Assembly (NCBI GenBank): GCA_036925085.1
Contig: JAUPFP010000208.1
Span: 1-64,000 of the forward strand
Origin: Brachycybe producta
Lineage: Eukaryota; Arthropoda; Diplopoda; Playtdesmida; Andrognathidae
DNA: 64,000 nt
Reading direction: 5' to 3'
Shown: piece by piece, positions 47,944 through 60,260 of the stretch
Layout of the letters: each line of letters opens with the position of its first letter
Position numbering within the stretch: position 1 is the stretch's first letter
Made by a program: the position numbers and the translations under genes
The notes under the pieces: generated by a model
Told to the model about the DNA's origin: nothing
What the model saw: only the letters and a program-made list of their open reading frames with translations
The model's database searches: none

Positions 47944-48061
47944 GTCAACGGCCATACCATGTTGAACACACTGGTTCTCATCCGATCACCAAAGTTAAGC
48001 AACATTGGGCCCAGTCAGTACTTGGATGGGGGACTGCCTGGGAATACTGGGTGTTGTTGGT
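47944..48061 (+). rRNA. 5S rRNA copy 158
   Basis: T88G; class S with T8 (GTATTTTTTTTC). Confidence 0.93.
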
Positions 48062-48247
48062 GTATTTTTTTTCATTTTTTAAATAATGGGAATCATCTAT
48101 TAATAACTGGCATGATAAAATTGAACACTTATTTTATATAAATAACTGAAAATGCACACAATAATAGTTAACTGTAATAAGTATTTTTTGAAGTGGAGAG
48201 TTAACTTATTTAGATCTTTCGAAAGTTGAACTTGTACATTTTGGGGT

Positions 48248-48365
48248 GTCAACGGCCATACTATGTTGAACACACTGGTTCTCATCCGATCACCAAAGTT
48301 AAGCAACATTGGGCCCAGTCAGTACTTGGATGGGTGACTGCCTGGGAATACTGGGTGTTGTTGGT
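48248..48365 (+). rRNA. 5S rRNA copy 159
   Basis: C15T; class S. Confidence 0.94.
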
Positions 48366-48551
48366 GTATTTCTTTTCATTTTTTAAATAATGGGAATCAT
48401 CTATTAATAACTGGCATGATAAAATTGAACACTTATTTTATATAAATAACTGAAAATGCACACAATATTAGTTAACTGTAATAAGTATTTTTTGAAGTGG
48501 AGAGTTAACTTATTTAGATCTTTCGAAAGTTGAACTTGTACATTTTGGGGT

Positions 48552-48669
48552 GTCAACGGCTATACCATGTTGAACACACTGGTTCTCATCCGATCACCAA
48601 TGTGAAGCAACATTGGGCCCAGTCAGTACTTGGATGGGTGACTGCTTGGGAATACTGGGTGTTGTTGGC
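48552..48669 (+). rRNA. 5S rRNA copy 160
   Basis: C10T, A50T, T53G, C95T; class L, T8. Same gene as copy 30. Confidence 0.91.
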
Positions 48670-48857
48670 ATAATTTTTTTTCTATTTTTTAAATAATGGA
48701 AATCATATATTAATAACTGGCATGATAAAATTGAACACTTATTTTATATAAATAACTGAAAATGCACACAATAATAGTTAACTGTAATAAGTATTTTTTG
48801 AAGTGGAGAGTTAACTTATTTAGATCTTTCGAAAGTTGAACTTGTACATTTTGGGGT

Positions 48858-48975
48858 GTCAACGGCCATACCATGTTGAACACACTGGTTCTCATCCAAT
48901 CACCAAAGTTAAGCAACATTGGGCCCAGTCAGTACTTGGATGGGTGACTGCCTGGAAATACTGGGTGTTGTTGGC
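48858..48975 (+). rRNA. 5S rRNA copy 161
   Basis: G41A, G99A; class L. Confidence 0.93.
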
Positions 48976-49161
48976 ATAATTTTTTTCTATTTTTTAAATA
49001 TTGGGAATCATATATTAATAAATGGCATGATAAAATTGAACACTTATTTTATATAAATAACTGAAAATGCACACAATAATAGTTAACTGTAATAAGTATT
49101 TTTTGAAGTGGAGAGTTAACTTATTTAGATCTTTCAAAGTTGAACTTTTACATTTTCGGGT

Positions 49162-49279
49162 GTCAACGGCCATAACATGTTGAACACACTGGTTCTCATC
49201 TGATCACCAAAGTTAAGCAACATTGGGCCCAGTCAGTACTTGGATTGGTGACTGCCTGGGAATACTGGGTGTTGTTGGT
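49162..49279 (+). rRNA. 5S rRNA copy 162
   Basis: C14A, C40T, G85T; class S. Upstream palindrome shortened to CTTTCAAAG. Confidence 0.91.
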
Positions 49280-49466
49280 GTATTTCTTTTCATTTTTTAA
49301 ATAATGGGAATCATCTATTAATACCTGGCATGATAAAATTGAACACTTATTTTATATAAATAACTGAAAATGCACACAATAATAGTTAACTGTAATAAGT
49401 ATTTTTTTGAAGTGGAGAGTTAACTTATTCAGATCTTTCGAAAGTTGAACTTGTACATTTTGGGGT

Positions 49467-49584
49467 GTCAACAGCCATACCATGTTGAACACACTGGTTC
49501 TCATCCTATCACCAAAGTTAAGCAACATTGGGCCCAGTCAGTACTTGGATGGGTGACTGCCTGGGAATACTGGGTGTTGTTGGC
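49467..49584 (+). rRNA. 5S rRNA copy 163
   Basis: G7A, G41T; class L with ATAGT before the T-run. Confidence 0.92.
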
Positions 49585-49772
49585 ATAGTTTTTTTCTATT
49601 TTTTAAATAATGGGAATCATATATTAATAACTGGCATGATAAAATTGAACACTTATTTTATATAAATAACTGAAAATGCACACAATAATAGTTAACTGTA
49701 ATAAGTATTTTTTTGAAGTGGAGAGTTAACTTATTTAGATCTTTCGAAAGTTGAACTTGTACATTTTGGGGT

Positions 49773-49890
49773 GTCAACGGCCATACAATGTTGAACACAC
49801 TGGATCTCATCCGATCACCAAAGTTAAGCAACATTGGGCCCAGTCAGTACTTGGATGGGTGACTGGCTGGGAATACTGGGTGTTGTTGGC
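49773..49890 (+). rRNA. 5S rRNA copy 164
   Basis: C15A, T32A, C94G; class L. Same gene as copy 3. Confidence 0.92.
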
Positions 49891-50077
49891 ATAATTTTTT
49901 TCTATTTTTTAAATAATGGGAATCATATATTAATAACTGGCATGATAAAATTGAACACTTATTTTATATAAATAACTGAAAATGCACACAATAATAGTTA
50001 ACTGTAATAAGTATTTTTTGAAGTGGAGAGTTAACTTATTTAGATCTTTCGAAAGTTGAACTTGTACATTTTCGGGT

Positions 50078-50195
50078 GTCAACGACCATACCATGTTGAA
50101 CACACTGGTTCTCATCTGATCACCAAAGTTAAGCAACATTGGGCCCAGTCAGTACTTGGATTGGTGACTGCCTGGGAATACTGGGTGTTGTTGGT
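50078..50195 (+). rRNA. 5S rRNA copy 165
   Basis: G8A, C40T, G85T; class S. Same gene as copy 10. Confidence 0.93.
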
Positions 50196-50382
50196 GTATT
50201 TCTTTTCATTTTTTAAATAATGGGAATCATCTATTAATAACTGGCATGATAAAATTGAACACTTATTTTATATAATTAACTGAAAATGCACACAATAATA
50301 GTTAACTGTAATAAGTATTTTTTTGAAGTGGAGAGTTAACTTATTTAGATCTTTCGAAAGTTGAACTTGTACATTTTGGGGT

Positions 50383-50500
50383 GTCAACGGCCATACCATG
50401 TTGAACACACTGGTTCTCATCCGATCACCAAAGTTAAGCAACATTGGGCCCAGTCAGTACTTGGATGGGTGACTGCCTGGGAATACTGGGTGTTGTTGGT
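50383..50500 (+). rRNA. 5S rRNA copy 166
   Basis: Exact consensus; class S with T8. Confidence 0.96.
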
Positions 50501-50687
50501 GTATTTTTTTTCATTTTTTAAATAATGGGAATCATCTATTAATAACTGGCATGATAAAATTGAACACTTATTTTATATAAATAACTGAAAATGCACACAA
50601 TAATAGTTAACTGTAATAAGTATTTTTTTGAAGTGGAGAGTTAACTTATTTAGATCTTTCGAAAGTTGAACTTGTACATTTTGGGGT

Positions 50688-50805
50688 GTCAACGGCCATA
50701 CCATGTTGAACACACTGGTTCTCATCCGATCACCAAAGTTAAGCAACATTGGGCCCAGTCAGTACTTGGATGGGTGACTGCCTGGAAATACTGGGTGTTG
50801 TTGGC
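50688..50805 (+). rRNA. 5S rRNA copy 167
   Basis: G99A; class L. Confidence 0.94.
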
Positions 50806-50992
50806 ATAATTTTTTTCTATTTTTTAAATAATGGGAATCATATATTAATAACTGGCATGATAAAATTGACCACTTATTTTATATAAATAACTGAAAATGC
50901 ACACAATAATAGTTAACTGTAATAAGTATTTTTTGAAGTGGAGAGTTAACTTATTTAGATCTTTCGAAAGTTGAACTTGTACATTTTGGTGT

Positions 50993-51110
50993 GTCAGCGG
51001 CCATACTATGTTGAACACACTGGTTTTCATCCGATCACCAAAGTTAAGCAACATTGGGCCCAGTCAGTACTTAGATGGGTGACTGCCTGGGAATACTGGG
51101 TGTTGTTGGC
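50993..51110 (+). rRNA. 5S rRNA copy 168
   Basis: A5G, C15T, C34T, G81A; class L. Same gene as copy 23. Confidence 0.92.
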
Positions 51111-51297
51111 ATAATTTTTTTCTATTTTTTAAATAATGGGAATCATATATTAATAACTGGCATGATAAAATTGAACACTTATTTTATATAAATAACTGAA
51201 AATGCACACAATAAGAGTTAACTGTAATAAGTATTTTTTGAAGAGGAGAGTTAACTTATTTAGATCTTTCGAAAGTTGAACTTGTACATTTTGGGGT

Positions 51298-51415
51298 GTC
51301 AACGGCCATACCATGTTGAACACACTGGTTCTCATCCGATCACCAAAGTTAAGCAACATTGGGCCCAGTCAGTACTTAGATGGGTGACTGCCTGGGAATA
51401 CTGGGTGTTGTTGGC
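51298..51415 (+). rRNA. 5S rRNA copy 169
   Basis: G81A; class L; upstream GAAGAGGAGAG. Confidence 0.94.
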
Positions 51416-51602
51416 ATAATTTTTTTCTATTTTTTAAATAATGGGAATCATATATTAATAACTGGCATGATAAAATTGAACACTTATTTTATATAAATAA
51501 CTGAAAATGCACACAATAATAGTTAACTGTAATAAGTATTTTTTGAAGTGGAGAGTTAACTTATTTAGATCTTTCGAAAGTTGAACTTGTACATTTTGGG
51601 GT

Positions 51603-51720
51603 GTCAACGGCCATACCATGTTGAACACACTGGCTCTCATCCGATCACCAAAGTTAAGCAACATTGGGCCCAGTCAGTACTTGGATGGGTGACTGCCTGG
51701 GAGTACTGGGTGTTGTTGGC
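51603..51720 (+). rRNA. 5S rRNA copy 170
   Basis: T32C, A101G; class L. Confidence 0.93.
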
Positions 51721-51908
51721 ATAATTTTTTTCTATTTTTTTAAATAATGGGAATCATATATTAATAACTGGCATGATAAAATTGAACACTTATTTTATAT
51801 AAATAACTGAAAATGCACACAATAATAGTTAACTGTAATAAGTATTTTTTGAAGTGGAGAGTTAACTTATTTAGATCTTTCGAAAGTTGAACTTGTACAT
51901 TTTGGGGT

Positions 51909-52026
51909 GTCAACGGCCATACTATGTTGAACACACTGGTTCTCATCTGATCACCAAAGTTAAGCAACATTGGGCCCAGTCAGTACTTGGATGGGTGACT
52001 GCCTGGGAATACTGGGTGTTGTTGGT
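51909..52026 (+). rRNA. 5S rRNA copy 171
   Basis: C15T, C40T; class S. Confidence 0.93.
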
Positions 52027-52212
52027 GTATTTCTTTTCATTTTTTAAATAATGGGAATCATCTATTAATAACTGGCATGATAAAATTGAACACTTATTTT
52101 ATATAAATAACTGAAAATGCACACAATATTAGTTAACTGTAATAAGTATTTTTTGAAGTGGAGAGTTAACTTATTTAGATCTTTCGATAGTTGAACTTGT
52201 ACATTTTGGGGT

Positions 52213-52330
52213 GTCAACGGCTATACCATGTTGAACACACTGGTTCTCATCCGATCACCAATGTGAAGCAACATTGGGCCCAGTCAGTACTTGGATGGGT
52301 GACTGCTTGGGAATACTGGGTGTTGTTGGC
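52213..52330 (+). rRNA. 5S rRNA copy 172
   Basis: C10T, A50T, T53G, C95T; class L; upstream TTTCGATAG. Confidence 0.91.
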
Positions 52331-52518
52331 ATAATTTTTTTTCTATTTTTTAAATAATGGGAATCATATATTAATAACTGGCATGATAAAATTGAACACT
52401 TATTTTATATAAATAACTGAAAATGCACACAATAATAGTTAACTGTAATAATTATTTTTTGAAGTGGAGAGTTAACTTATTTAGATCTTTCGAAAGTTGA
52501 ACTTGTACATTTTGGGGT

Positions 52519-52636
52519 GTCAACGGCCATACCATGTTGAACACACTGGTTCTCATCCAATCACCAAAGTTAAGCAACATTGGGCCCAGTCAGTACTTGG
52601 ATGGGTGACTGCCTGGAAATACTGGGTGTTGTTGGC
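52519..52636 (+). rRNA. 5S rRNA copy 173
   Basis: G41A, G99A; class L. Confidence 0.93.
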
Positions 52637-52823
52637 ATAATTTTTTTCTATTTTTTAAATATTGGGAATCATATATTAATAAATGGCATAATAAAATTGA
52701 ACACTTATTTTATATAAATAACTGAAAATGCACACAATAATAGTTAACTGTAATAAGTATTTTTTGAAGTGGAGAGTTAACTTATTTAGATCTTTCGAAA
52801 GTTGAACTTTTACATTTTCGGGT

Positions 52824-52941
52824 GTCAACGGCCATAACATGTTGAACACGCTGGTTCTCATCTGATCACCAAAGTTAAGCAACATTGGGCCCAGTCAGTA
52901 CTTGGATTGGTGACTGCCTGTTAATACTGGGTGTTGTTGGT
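52824..52941 (+). rRNA. 5S rRNA copy 174
   Basis: C14A, A27G, C40T, G85T, G98T, G99T; class S. Confidence 0.9.
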
Positions 52942-53128
52942 GTATTTCTTTTCATTTTTTAAATAATGGGAATCATCTATTAATACCTGGCATGATAAAA
53001 TTGAACACTTATTTTATATAAATAACTGAAAATGCACACAATAATAGTTAACTGTAATAAGTATTTTTTTGAAGTGGAGAGTTAACTTATTCAGATCTTT
53101 CGAAAGTTGAACTTGTACATTTTGGGGT

Positions 53129-53246
53129 GTCAACAGCCATACCATGTTGAACACACTGGTTCTCATCCTATCACCAAAGTTAAGCAACATTGGGCCCAGT
53201 CAGTACTTGGATGGGTGACTGCCTGGGAATACTGGGTGTTGTTGGC
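53129..53246 (+). rRNA. 5S rRNA copy 175
   Basis: G7A, G41T; class L. Confidence 0.92.
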
Positions 53247-53433
53247 ATAGTTTTTTTCTATTTTTTAAATAATGGGAATCATATATTAATAACTGGCATG
53301 ATAAAATTGAACACTTATTTTATATAAATAACTGAAAATGCACACAATAATAGTTAACTGTAATAAGTATTTTTTGAAGTGGAGAGTTAACTTATTTAGA
53401 TCTTTCGAAAGTTGAACTTGTACATTTTCGGGT

Positions 53434-53551
53434 GTCAACGACCATACCATGTTGAACACACTGGTTCTCATCTGATCACCAAAGTTAAGCAACATTGGGC
53501 CCAGTCAGTACTTGGATTGGTGACTGCCTGGGAATACTGGGTGTTGTTGGT
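53434..53551 (+). rRNA. 5S rRNA copy 176
   Basis: G8A, C40T, G85T; class S. Confidence 0.93.
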
Positions 53552-53738
53552 GTATTTCTTTTCATTTTTTAAATAATGGGAATCATCTATTAATAACTGG
53601 CATGATAAAATTGAACACTTATTTTATATAAATAACTGAAAATGCACACAATAATAGTTAACTGTAATAAGTATTTTTTTGAAGTGGAGAGTTAACTTAT
53701 TTAGATCTTTCGAAAGTTGAACTTGTACATTTTGGGGT

Positions 53739-53856
53739 GTCAACGGCCATACCATGTTGAACACACTGGTTCTCATCCGATCACCAAAGTTAAGCAACAT
53801 TGGGCCCAGTCAGTACTTGGATGGGTGACTGCCTGGAAATACTGGGTGTTGTTGGT
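53739..53856 (+). rRNA. 5S rRNA copy 177
   Basis: G99A; the only copy with T118 followed by the L-class ATAATTTTTTTC. Confidence 0.93.
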
Positions 53857-54043
53857 ATAATTTTTTTCTATTTTTTAAATAATGGGAATCATATATTAAT
53901 AACTGGCATGATAAAATTGACCACTTATTTTATATAAATAACTGAAAATGCACACAATAATAGTTAACTGTAATAAGTATTTTTTGAAGTGGAGAGTTAA
54001 CTTATTTAGATCTTTCGAAAGTTGAACTTGTACATTTTGGTGT

Positions 54044-54161
54044 GTCAGCGGCCATACTATGTTGAACACACTGGTTTTCATCCGATCACCAAAGTTAAGC
54101 AACATTGGGCCCAGTCAGTACTTAGATGGGTGACTGCCTGGGAATACTGGGTGTTGTTGGC
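54044..54161 (+). rRNA. 5S rRNA copy 178
   Basis: A5G, C15T, C34T, G81A; class L. Confidence 0.92.
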
Positions 54162-54348
54162 ATAATTTTTTTCTATTTTTTAAATAATGGGAATCATATA
54201 TTAATAACTGGCATGATAAAATTGAACACTTATTTTATATAAATAACTGAAAATGCACACAATAATAGTTAACTGTAATAAGTATTTTTTGAAGAGGAGA
54301 GTTAACTTATTTAGATCTTTCGAAAGTTGAACTTGTACATTTTGGGGT

Positions 54349-54466
54349 GTCAACGGCCATACCATGTTGAACACACTGGTTCTCATCCGATCACCAAAGT
54401 TAAGCAACATTGGGCCCAGTCAGTACTTAGATGGGTGACTGCCTGGGAATACTGGGTGTTGTTGGC
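54349..54466 (+). rRNA. 5S rRNA copy 179
   Basis: G81A; class L; upstream GAAGAGGAGAG as in copy 169. Confidence 0.94.
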
Positions 54467-54653
54467 ATAATTTTTTTCTATTTTTTAAATAATGGGAATC
54501 ATATATTAATAACTGGCATGATAAAATTAAACACTTATTTTATATAAATAACTGAAAATGCACACAATAATAGTTAACTGTAATAAGTATTTTTTGAAGT
54601 GGAGAGTTAACTTATTTAGATCTTTCGAAAGTTGAACTTGTACATTTTGGGGT

Positions 54654-54771
54654 GTCAACGGCCATACCATGTTGAACACACTGGCTCTCATCCGATCACC
54701 AAAGTTAAGCAACATTGGGCCCAGTCAGTACTTGGATGGGTGACTGCCTGGGAATACTGTGTTTTGTTGGC
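54654..54771 (+). rRNA. 5S rRNA copy 180
   Basis: T32C, G107T, G110T; class L with interrupted T-run (TTTGTTTC). Confidence 0.91.
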
Positions 54772-54958
54772 ATAATTTGTTTCTATTTTTTAAATAATGG
54801 GAATCATATATTAATAACTGGCATGATAAAATTGAACACTTATTTTATATAAATAACTGAAAATGCACACAATAATAGTTAACTGTAGTAAGTATTTTTT
54901 GAAGTGGAGAGTTAACTTATTTAGATCTTTCGAAAGTTGATCTTGTACATTTTGGGGT

Positions 54959-55076
54959 GTCAACGGCCATACCATGTTGAACACACTGGTTCTCCTCCGA
55001 TCACCAAAGTTAAGGAACATTGGGCCCAGTCAGTACTTGGATGGGTGACTGCCTGGGAGTACTGGGTGTTGTTGGC
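54959..55076 (+). rRNA. 5S rRNA copy 181
   Basis: A37C, C57G, A101G; class L. C57G breaks the G21 pair in helix II. Confidence 0.9.
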
Positions 55077-55264
55077 ATAATTTTTTTCTATTTTTTTAAA
55101 TAATGGGAATCATATATTAATAACTGGCATGATAAAATTGAACACTTATTTTATATAAATAACTGAAAATGCACACAATAATAGTTAACTGTAATAAGTA
55201 TTTTTTGAAGTGGAGAGTTAACTTATTTAGATCTTTCAAAAGTTGTACTTGAACTTTTTGGGGT

Positions 55265-55382
55265 GTCAACGGCCATACCACGTTGAACACACTGGTACTC
55301 ATCCGATCACCAAAGTTAAGCAACATTGGGCCCAGTCAGTTCTTGGATGGGTGACTGCCTGGGAATACTGGGTGTTGTTGGT
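55265..55382 (+). rRNA. 5S rRNA copy 182
   Basis: T17C, T33A, A77T; class S; unusual flank TTTCAAAAGTTGTACTTG. Confidence 0.91.
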
Positions 55383-55569
55383 GTATTTCTTTTCATTTTT
55401 TAAATAATGGGAATCATCTATTAATAACTGGCATGATAAAATTGAACACTGATTTTATATAAATAACTGAAAATGCACACAATAATAGTTAACTGTAATA
55501 AGTATTTTTTTGAAGTGGAGAGTTAACTTATTTAGATCTTTCGAAAGTTGAACTTGTACATTTTGGGGT

Positions 55570-55687
55570 GTCAACGGCCATACCATGTTGAACACACTGG
55601 TTCTCATCCGATCACCAAAGTTAAGCAACATTGGGCCCAGTCAGTACTTGGATGGGTGACTGCCTGGGAATACTGGGTGTTGTTGGC
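55570..55687 (+). rRNA. 5S rRNA copy 183
   Basis: Exact consensus; class L, T6. Confidence 0.96.
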
Positions 55688-55874
55688 ATAATTTTTTCTA
55701 TTTTTTTAATATTGGGAATCATATATTAATAACTGGCATGATAAAATTGAATTCTTATTTTATATAAATAACTGAAAATGCAAGCAATAATAGTTAACTG
55801 TAATAAGTATTTTTTTGAAGTGGAGAGTTAACTTATTTAGATCTTTCGAAAGTTGAACTTGTACATTTTGGGAT

Positions 55875-55992
55875 GTCAATGGTCATACCATGTTGAACAC
55901 ACTGGTTCTCATCTGATCACCAAAGTTAAGCAACATTGGGCCCAGTCAGTACTTGGATGGGTGACTGCCTGGGAATACTGTTTGTTGTTGGC
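55875..55992 (+). rRNA. 5S rRNA copy 184
   Basis: C6T, C9T, C40T, G107T, G108T; modified L end AAACATTTTTTC. Confidence 0.9.
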
Positions 55993-56179
55993 AAACATTT
56001 TTTCTATTTTTTAAATAATGGGAATCATATATTAATAACTGGCATGATAAAATTGAACACTTATTTTATATAAATAACTGAAAATGCAAACAATAATAGT
56101 TAACTGTAATAAGTATTTTTTGAAGTGAAGAGTTAACTTATTTAGATCTTTCGAAAGTTGAACTTGTACATTTTGGGGT

Positions 56180-56297
56180 GTCAATGGCCATACTATGTTG
56201 AACACACTGGTTCTCATCCGATCACCAAAGTTAAGCAACATTGGGCCCAGTCAGTACTTGGATGGGTGACTGCCTGGGAATACTGGGTGTTGTTGGT
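56180..56297 (+). rRNA. 5S rRNA copy 185
   Basis: C6T, C15T; class S. Confidence 0.93.
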
Positions 56298-56484
56298 GTA
56301 TTTCTTTTCATTTATTAAATAATGGGAATCATCTATTAATAACTGGCATGATAAAATTGAACACGTATTTTATATAAATAACTGAAAATGCACACAATAA
56401 TAGTTAACTGTAATAAGTATTTTTTTGAAGTGGAGAGTTAACTTATTTAGATCTTTCGAAAGTTGAACTTGTACATTTTGGGGT

Positions 56485-56602
56485 GTCAACGGCCATACAA
56501 TGTTGAACACACTGGATCTCATCCGATCACCAAAGTTAAGCAACATTGGGCCCAGTCAGTACTTGGATGGGTGACTGGCTGGGAATACTGGGTGTTGTTG
56601 GC
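56485..56602 (+). rRNA. 5S rRNA copy 186
   Basis: C15A, T32A, C94G; class L, T6. Confidence 0.92.
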
Positions 56603-56788
56603 ATAATTTTTTCTATTTTTTAAATAAAGGGAATCATATATTAATAACTGGCATGATAAAATTGAACACTTATTTTATATAAATAACTGAAAATGCACAC
56701 AATAATAGTTAACTGTAATAAGTAATTTTTGAAGTGGAGAGTTAACTTATTTAGATCTTTCGAAAGTTGAACTTGTACATTTTCGGGT

Positions 56789-56906
56789 GTCAACGACCAT
56801 ACCATGTTGAACACACTGGTTCTCAACTGATCACCAAAGTTAAGCAACATTGGGCCCAGTCAGTACTTGGATTGGTGACTGCCTGGGAATACTGGGTGTT
56901 GTTGGT
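56789..56906 (+). rRNA. 5S rRNA copy 187
   Basis: G8A, T38A, C40T, G85T; class S. Confidence 0.91.
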
Positions 56907-57092
56907 GTATTTCTTTTCATTTTTTAAATAATGGGAATCATCTATTAATAACTGGCATAATAAAATTGAACACTTATTTTATATAAATAACTGAAAATGC
57001 ACACAATAATAGTTAACTGTAATAAGTCTTTTTTGAAGTGGAGAGTTAACTTATTTAGATCTTTCGAAAGTTGAACTTGTACATTTTGGGGC

Positions 57093-57210
57093 GTCAGCGG
57101 CCATACCATGTTGAACACACTGGTTCTCATCCGATCACCAAAGTTAAGCAAAATTGGGCCCAGTTAGTACTTGGATGGGTGACTGCCTGGGAATATTGTG
57201 TGTTGTTGGC
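57093..57210 (+). rRNA. 5S rRNA copy 188
   Basis: A5G, C60A, C73T, C104T, G107T; class L. Confidence 0.89.
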
Positions 57211-57397
57211 ATAATTTTTTTCTATTTTTTAAATAATGGGAATCATATATTAATAACTGGCATGATAAAATTGAACACTTATTTTATATAAATAACTGAA
57301 AATGCACACAATAATAGTTAACTGTAGTAAGTATTTTTTGAAGTGGAGAGTTAACTTATTTAGATCTTTCGAAAGTTGAACTTGTACATTTTGGGGT

Positions 57398-57515
57398 GTC
57401 AACGGCCATACCATGTTGAACACACTGGTTCTCATCCGATCACCAAAGTTAAGCAACATTGGGCCCAGTCAGTACTTGGATGGGTGACTGCCTGGGAATA
57501 CTGGGTGTTGTTGGC
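57398..57515 (+). rRNA. 5S rRNA copy 189
   Basis: Exact consensus; class L. Confidence 0.96.
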
Positions 57516-57702
57516 ATAATTTTTTTCTATTTTTTAAATAATGGGAATCATATATTAATAAATGGCATGATAAAATTGACCACTTATTTTATATAAATAA
57601 CTGAAAATGCACACAATAATAGTTAACTGTAATAAGTATTTTTTGAAGTGGAGAGTTAACTTATTTAGATCTTTCGAAAGTTGAACTTGTACATTTTGGG
57701 GT

Positions 57703-57820
57703 GTCAACGGCCATACCATGTTGAACACACTGGTTTTCATCCGATCACCAAAGTTAAGCAACATTGGGCCCAGTCAGTACTTAGATGGGTGACTGCCTGG
57801 GAATACTGGGTGTTGTTGGC
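57703..57820 (+). rRNA. 5S rRNA copy 190
   Basis: C34T, G81A; class L. Confidence 0.93.
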
Positions 57821-58007
57821 ATAATTTTTTTCTATTTTTTAAATAATGGGAATCATATATTAATAACTGGCATGATAAAATTGAACACTTATTTTATATA
57901 AATAACTGAAAATGCACACAATAATAGTTAACTGTAATAAGTATTTTTTGAAGTGGAGAGTTAACTTATTTAGATCTTTCGAAAGTTGAACTTGTACATT
58001 TTGGGGT

Positions 58008-58125
58008 GTCAACGGCCATACCATGTTGAACACACTGGTTCTCATTAGATTACCAAAGTTAAGCAACATTGGGCCCAGTCAGTACTTGGATGGGTGACTG
58101 CCTGGGAATACTGTGTTTTGTTGGC
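58008..58125 (+). rRNA. 5S rRNA copy 191
   Basis: C39T, C40A, C44T, G107T, G110T; class L. Confidence 0.89.
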
Positions 58126-58312
58126 ATAATTTTTTTCTATTTTTTAAATAATGGGAATCATATATTAATAACTGGCATGATAAAATTGAACACTTATTTT
58201 ATATAAATAACTGAAAATGCACACAATAATAGTTAACTGTAGTAAGTATTTTTTGAAGTGGAGAGTTAACTTATTTAGATCTTTCGAAAGTTGAACTTGT
58301 ACATTTTGGGGT

Positions 58313-58430
58313 GTCAACGGCCATACCATGTCGAACACACTGGTTCTCTTCCGATCACCAAAGTTAAGGAACATTGGGCCCAGTCAGTACTTGGATGGGT
58401 GACTGCCTGGGAATACTGGGTGTTGTTGGC
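58313..58430 (+). rRNA. 5S rRNA copy 192
   Basis: T20C, A37T, C57G; class L. Two helix II mismatches. Confidence 0.9.
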
Positions 58431-58617
58431 ATAATTTTTTTCTATTCTTTAAATAATGGGAATCATATATTAATAACTGGCATGATAAAATTGACCACTT
58501 ATTTTATATAAATAACTGAAAATGCACACAATATTAGTTAACTGTAATAAGTATGTTTTGAAGTGGAGAGTTAACTTATTTAGATCTTTCGAAAGTTGAA
58601 CTTGTACATTTTGGGGC

Positions 58618-58735
58618 GTCAACGGCCATACCATGTTGAACACACGGGTTCTCATCCGATCACCAAAGTTAAGCAACATTGGGCCCAGTCAGTACTTAGA
58701 TGGGTGACTGCCTGGGAATACTGGGTGTTGTTGGC
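58618..58735 (+). rRNA. 5S rRNA copy 193
   Basis: T29G, G81A; class L. Confidence 0.92.
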
Positions 58736-58922
58736 ATAATTTTTTTCTATTTTTTAAATAATGGGAATCATATATTAATAACTGGCATGATAAAATTGAA
58801 CACTTATTTTATATAAATAACTGAAAATGCACACAATAATAGTTAACTGTAATAAGTATTTTTTGAAGTGGAGAGTTAACTTATTTAGATCTTTCGAAAG
58901 TTGAACTTGTACATTTTGGGGT

Positions 58923-59040
58923 GTCAACGGCCATACCATGTTGAACATACTGGTTCTCATCCGATCACCAAAGTTAAGCAACATTGGGCCCAGTCAGTAC
59001 TTGGATGGGTGACTGCCTGGGAATACTGTGTGTTGTTGGC
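58923..59040 (+). rRNA. 5S rRNA copy 194
   Basis: C26T, G107T; class L. Confidence 0.92.
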
Positions 59041-59227
59041 ATAATTTTTTTCTATTTTTTAAATAATGGGAATCATATATTAATAACTGGCATGATAAAA
59101 TTGAACACTTATTTTATATAAATAACTGAAAATGCACACAATAATAGTTAACTGTAGTAAGTATTTTTTGAAGTGGAGAGTTAACTTATTTAGATCTTTC
59201 GAAAGTTGAACTTGTACATTTTGGGGT

Positions 59228-59345
59228 GTCAATAGCAATACCATTTTGAACACACTGGTTCTCATCCGATCACCAAAGTTAAGCAACATTGGGCCCAGTC
59301 AGTACTTGGATGGGTGACTGCCTGGGAATACTGGGTGTTGTTGGC
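59228..59345 (+). rRNA. 5S rRNA copy 195
   Basis: C6T, G7A, C10A, G18T; class L. Lacks the G87T of other G18T copies. Confidence 0.9.
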
Positions 59346-59532
59346 ATAATTTTTTTCTATTTTTTAAATAATGGGAATCATATATTAATAACTGGCATGA
59401 TAAAATTGACCACTTATTTTATATAAATAACTGAAAATGCACACAATATTAGTTAACTGTAATAAGTATGTTTTGAAGTGGAGAGTTAACTTATTTAGAT
59501 CTTTCGAAAGTTGAACTTGTACATTTTGGGGC

Positions 59533-59650
59533 ATCAACGGCCATACCATGTTGAACACACGGGTTCTCATCCGATCACCAAAGTTAAGCAACATTGGGCC
59601 CAGTCAGTACTTAGATGGGTGACTGCCTGGGAATACTGGGTGTTGTTGGC
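59533..59650 (+). rRNA. 5S rRNA copy 196
   Basis: G1A, T29G, G81A; class L. Confidence 0.91.
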
Positions 59651-59837
59651 ATAATTTTTTTCTATTTTTTAAATAATGGGAATCATATATTAATAACTGG
59701 CATGATAAAATTGAACACTTATTTTATATAAATAACTGAAAATGCACACAATAATAGTTAACTGTAATAAGTATTTTTTGAAGTGGAGAGTTAACTTATT
59801 TAGATCTTTCGAAAGTTGAACTTGTACATTTTGGGGT

Positions 59838-59955
59838 GTCAACGGCCATACCATGTTGAACATACTGGTTCTCATCCGATCACCAAAGTTAAGCAACATT
59901 GGGCCCAGTCAGTACTTGGATGGGTGACTGCCTGGGAATACTGTGTGTTGTTGGC
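59838..59955 (+). rRNA. 5S rRNA copy 197
   Basis: C26T, G107T; class L. Confidence 0.92.
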
Positions 59956-60142
59956 ATAATTTTTTTCTATTTTTTAAATAATGGGAATCATATATTAATA
60001 ACTGGCATGATAAAATTGAACACTTATTTTATATAAATAACTGAAAATGCACACAATAATAGTTAACTGTAGTAAGTATTTTTTGAAGTGGAGAGTTAAC
60101 TTATTTAGATCTTTCGAAAGTTGAACTTGTACATTTTGGGGT

Positions 60143-60260
60143 GTCAATAGCAATACCATTTTGAACACACTGGTTCTCATCCGATCACCAAAGTTAAGCA
60201 ACATTGGGCCCAGTCAGTACTTGGATGGTTGACTGCCTGGGAATACTGGGTGTTGTTGGC
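60143..60260 (+). rRNA. 5S rRNA copy 198
   Basis: C6T, G7A, C10A, G18T, G87T; class L. Confidence 0.9.

Larger units (their letters stand above)
48552..54771 (+). repeat. Higher-order repeat: about 12-unit block and a shortened copy (copies 160-171, 172-180)
   Basis: Shared order: C10T+A50T+T53G+C95T; G41A+G99A; C14A+C40T+G85T; G7A+G41T; G8A+C40T+G85T; G99A; A5G+C15T+C34T+G81A; G81A; T32C. The second block lacks counterparts of copies 164 and 166. Offset 3661 bp. Confidence 0.85.
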